In this document: positions 4,729-5,628 of the stretch, one piece after another
Layout: every line of letters starts with the position of its first letter
Numbering within the stretch: the stretch's first letter is position 1
Origin: an uncultured Clostridia bacterium
Lineage (GTDB): Bacteria; Bacillota; Clostridia; Christensenellales; Borkfalkiaceae
Direction of reading: 5' to 3'
DNA length: 5,628 bases
NCBI GenBank assembly: GCA_947630775.1
Contig: CANRIY010000105.1
Location: 1 to 5,628, forward strand
Program-made: the position numbers and the translations under genes
Notes under the pieces: model-generated
Told to the model about the DNA's origin: nothing
Seen by the model: only the letters and a program-made list of their open reading frames with translations
Databases searched by the model: none

Positions 4729-5628
4729 ATGGCAAACGTAAAGGTTGCAATCAACGGATTCGGGCGCATCGGCCGTCTCGCATTCCGGCAGATGTTCGGC
4801 GCCGAAGGGTATGAGATCGTCGCGATCAACGACCTCACCACCCCCTCGATGCTCGCTCACCTTCTCAAGTACGACAGCGCGCAGGGCAGATACGCCCTTG
4901 CCGACACTGTTTCCGCGAACGACGAAGAGAGAACGCTCACCGTCGCGGGAAAGACCATCAAGATCTACGAGGAAAAGGACGCGAAAAACCTTCCTTGGGG
5001 AGAACTCGACGTAGACGTCGTGCTTGAATGCACGGGCTTCTACACCTCGAAAGAGAAGTCGCAGGCGCACATCGACGCAGGCGCAAAGAAGGTCGTCATC
5101 TCCGCTCCCGCGGGCAAAGATCTTCCCACCATCGTCTACGGCGTCAACGAAAAGACCCTGAAAAAAGAGGACACCATCATTTCCGCGGCAAGCTGCACGA
5201 CGAACTGCCTCGCTCCCATGGCGGACGCACTCAATAAGGCATATCCCGTCGTCTCGGGCATCATGACGACCGTCCACGCCTTCACAGGCGACCAGATGGT
5301 GCTCGACGGACCTCATCGCAAGGGGGATCTGAGACGTGCAAGAGCTGCTGCCGTGAATATCGTTCCCAACTCCACGGGCGCGGCGAAGGCGATCGGGCTC
5401 GTCATTCCCGCCCTCAACGGCAAACTCATCGGTTCGGCGCAGCGCGTTCCCGTTCCCACCGGCTCCACGACGATCCTCGTCGCAGTCGTCAAGGGGAAGG
5501 ACGTGACGAAGGAGAGCATCAACGCCGCGATGAAGGCGGCTTCCTCCGCTTCCTTCGGCTACACCGAAGAACAGCTCGTCTCCTCCGATATCATCGGCAT
5601 CACCTACGGGTCCCTCTTCGACGCGACC
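4729..5628 (+). CDS. gap: Type I glyceraldehyde-3-phosphate dehydrogenase (3' end outside window)
   Basis: GAPDH converts glyceraldehyde 3-phosphate, NAD+ and phosphate to 1,3-bisphosphoglycerate in cytoplasmic glycolysis. The window holds the first 300 codons of a protein usually about 335 residues long; the frame is open to the last base. The NAD-binding fold starts at once with VAINGFGRIGR (residues 7-17). Asp35 in VAIND is the residue expected to favour NAD over NADP. The active-site motif SAASCTTNCLAP places the catalytic Cys at 156, and TTVHAFTGDQ places the catalytic His at 183. The S-loop reads LDGPHRKGDLRRARAAA, followed by NSTGAAKAIG and the substrate-binding RVPVPTGS (Arg239). All key residues are present, so it should be active. 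Codon use is strongly biased to C- and G-ending codons, as for a highly expressed gene. It has its own promoter at 4642-4670 and is probably transcribed independently of the lipoprotein gene. Confidence 0.97.
   Translation, partial: MANVKVAINGFGRIGRLAFRQMFGAEGYEIVAINDLTTPSMLAHLLKYDSAQGRYALADTVSANDEERTLTVAGKTIKIYEEKDAKNLPWGELDVDVVLECTGFYTSKEKSQAHIDAGAKKVVISAPAGKDLPTIVYGVNEKTLKKEDTIISAASCTTNCLAPMADALNKAYPVVSGIMTTVHAFTGDQMVLDGPHRKGDLRRARAAAVNIVPNSTGAAKAIGLVIPALNGKLIGSAQRVPVPTGSTTILVAVVKGKDVTKESINAAMKAASSASFGYTEEQLVSSDIIGITYGSLFDAT

Noticed and set aside
4350..4841. Minus-strand frame of 163 codons over the intergenic block
   Set aside because: It runs through palindromic repeats, the gap promoter and the gap start. 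Its CHFE and SRNL strings are typical of translated REP-like repeats, not a protein.
4681..5316. Minus-strand frame of 211 codons
   Set aside because: Antisense to the strongly conserved gap coding sequence.

Overview
The window holds two genes on the + strand separated by a GC-rich intergenic repeat block. The first is a complete gene for a very large surface lipoprotein (1467 codons). The second is the 5' part, cut by the window edge, of a type I glyceraldehyde-3-phosphate dehydrogenase gene. Strong purine-rich ribosome binding sites, a Gram-positive-style lipobox, a BspA-like leucine-rich-repeat lipoprotein and a Bacillus/Clostridium-type GAPDH suggest an uncultured, moderately GC-rich member of the Clostridia (Bacillota), probably gut-associated. 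This placement is inference from protein style; no rRNA or other marker is present.

Layout. Positions 1-5 are the ribosome binding site of the lipoprotein gene; its promoter lies outside the window. Positions 14-4417 encode the lipoprotein. In order it has a lipoprotein signal peptide, a first module (one CxxC knuckle, about five BspA-type LRRs and a C-terminal cap), a Gly/Asp/Glu linker, an array of Cys/His knuckles (seven 17-residue repeats, four 44/45-residue repeats, one further 17-residue unit, one further 44-residue unit), and a second, much longer module of the same plan (CxxC knuckle, about 26 LRRs of roughly 23 residues, cap). The two modules start and end with matching motifs, so the protein looks like two related lipoproteins joined through an expanded knuckle array.

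Positions 4418-4612 are a patchwork of GC-rich palindromes. One resembles the widespread REP-like family with core GAGATTTCTCGA...TCGAAATGACA. A short piece that looks related is embedded in frame inside the lipoprotein gene at 1046-1075, and the last 18 codons of that gene also have the composition of the repeat block.

Positions 4642-4670 are a well-formed housekeeping promoter (TTGACG, 17-base spacer, TAAAAT with a TGn extension). A short leader hairpin and a GGAGG site follow, then gap from 4729 to the window end. The two genes therefore look independently transcribed; nothing ties the lipoprotein functionally to glycolysis.

I see no CRISPR array, tRNA, rRNA, transposase or defence system. 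The points most worth a second look are the knuckle array (20 CxxC pairs, seven of them CxxCH), its protein-level conservation despite silent divergence, and the apparent capture of REP-like DNA as coding sequence.
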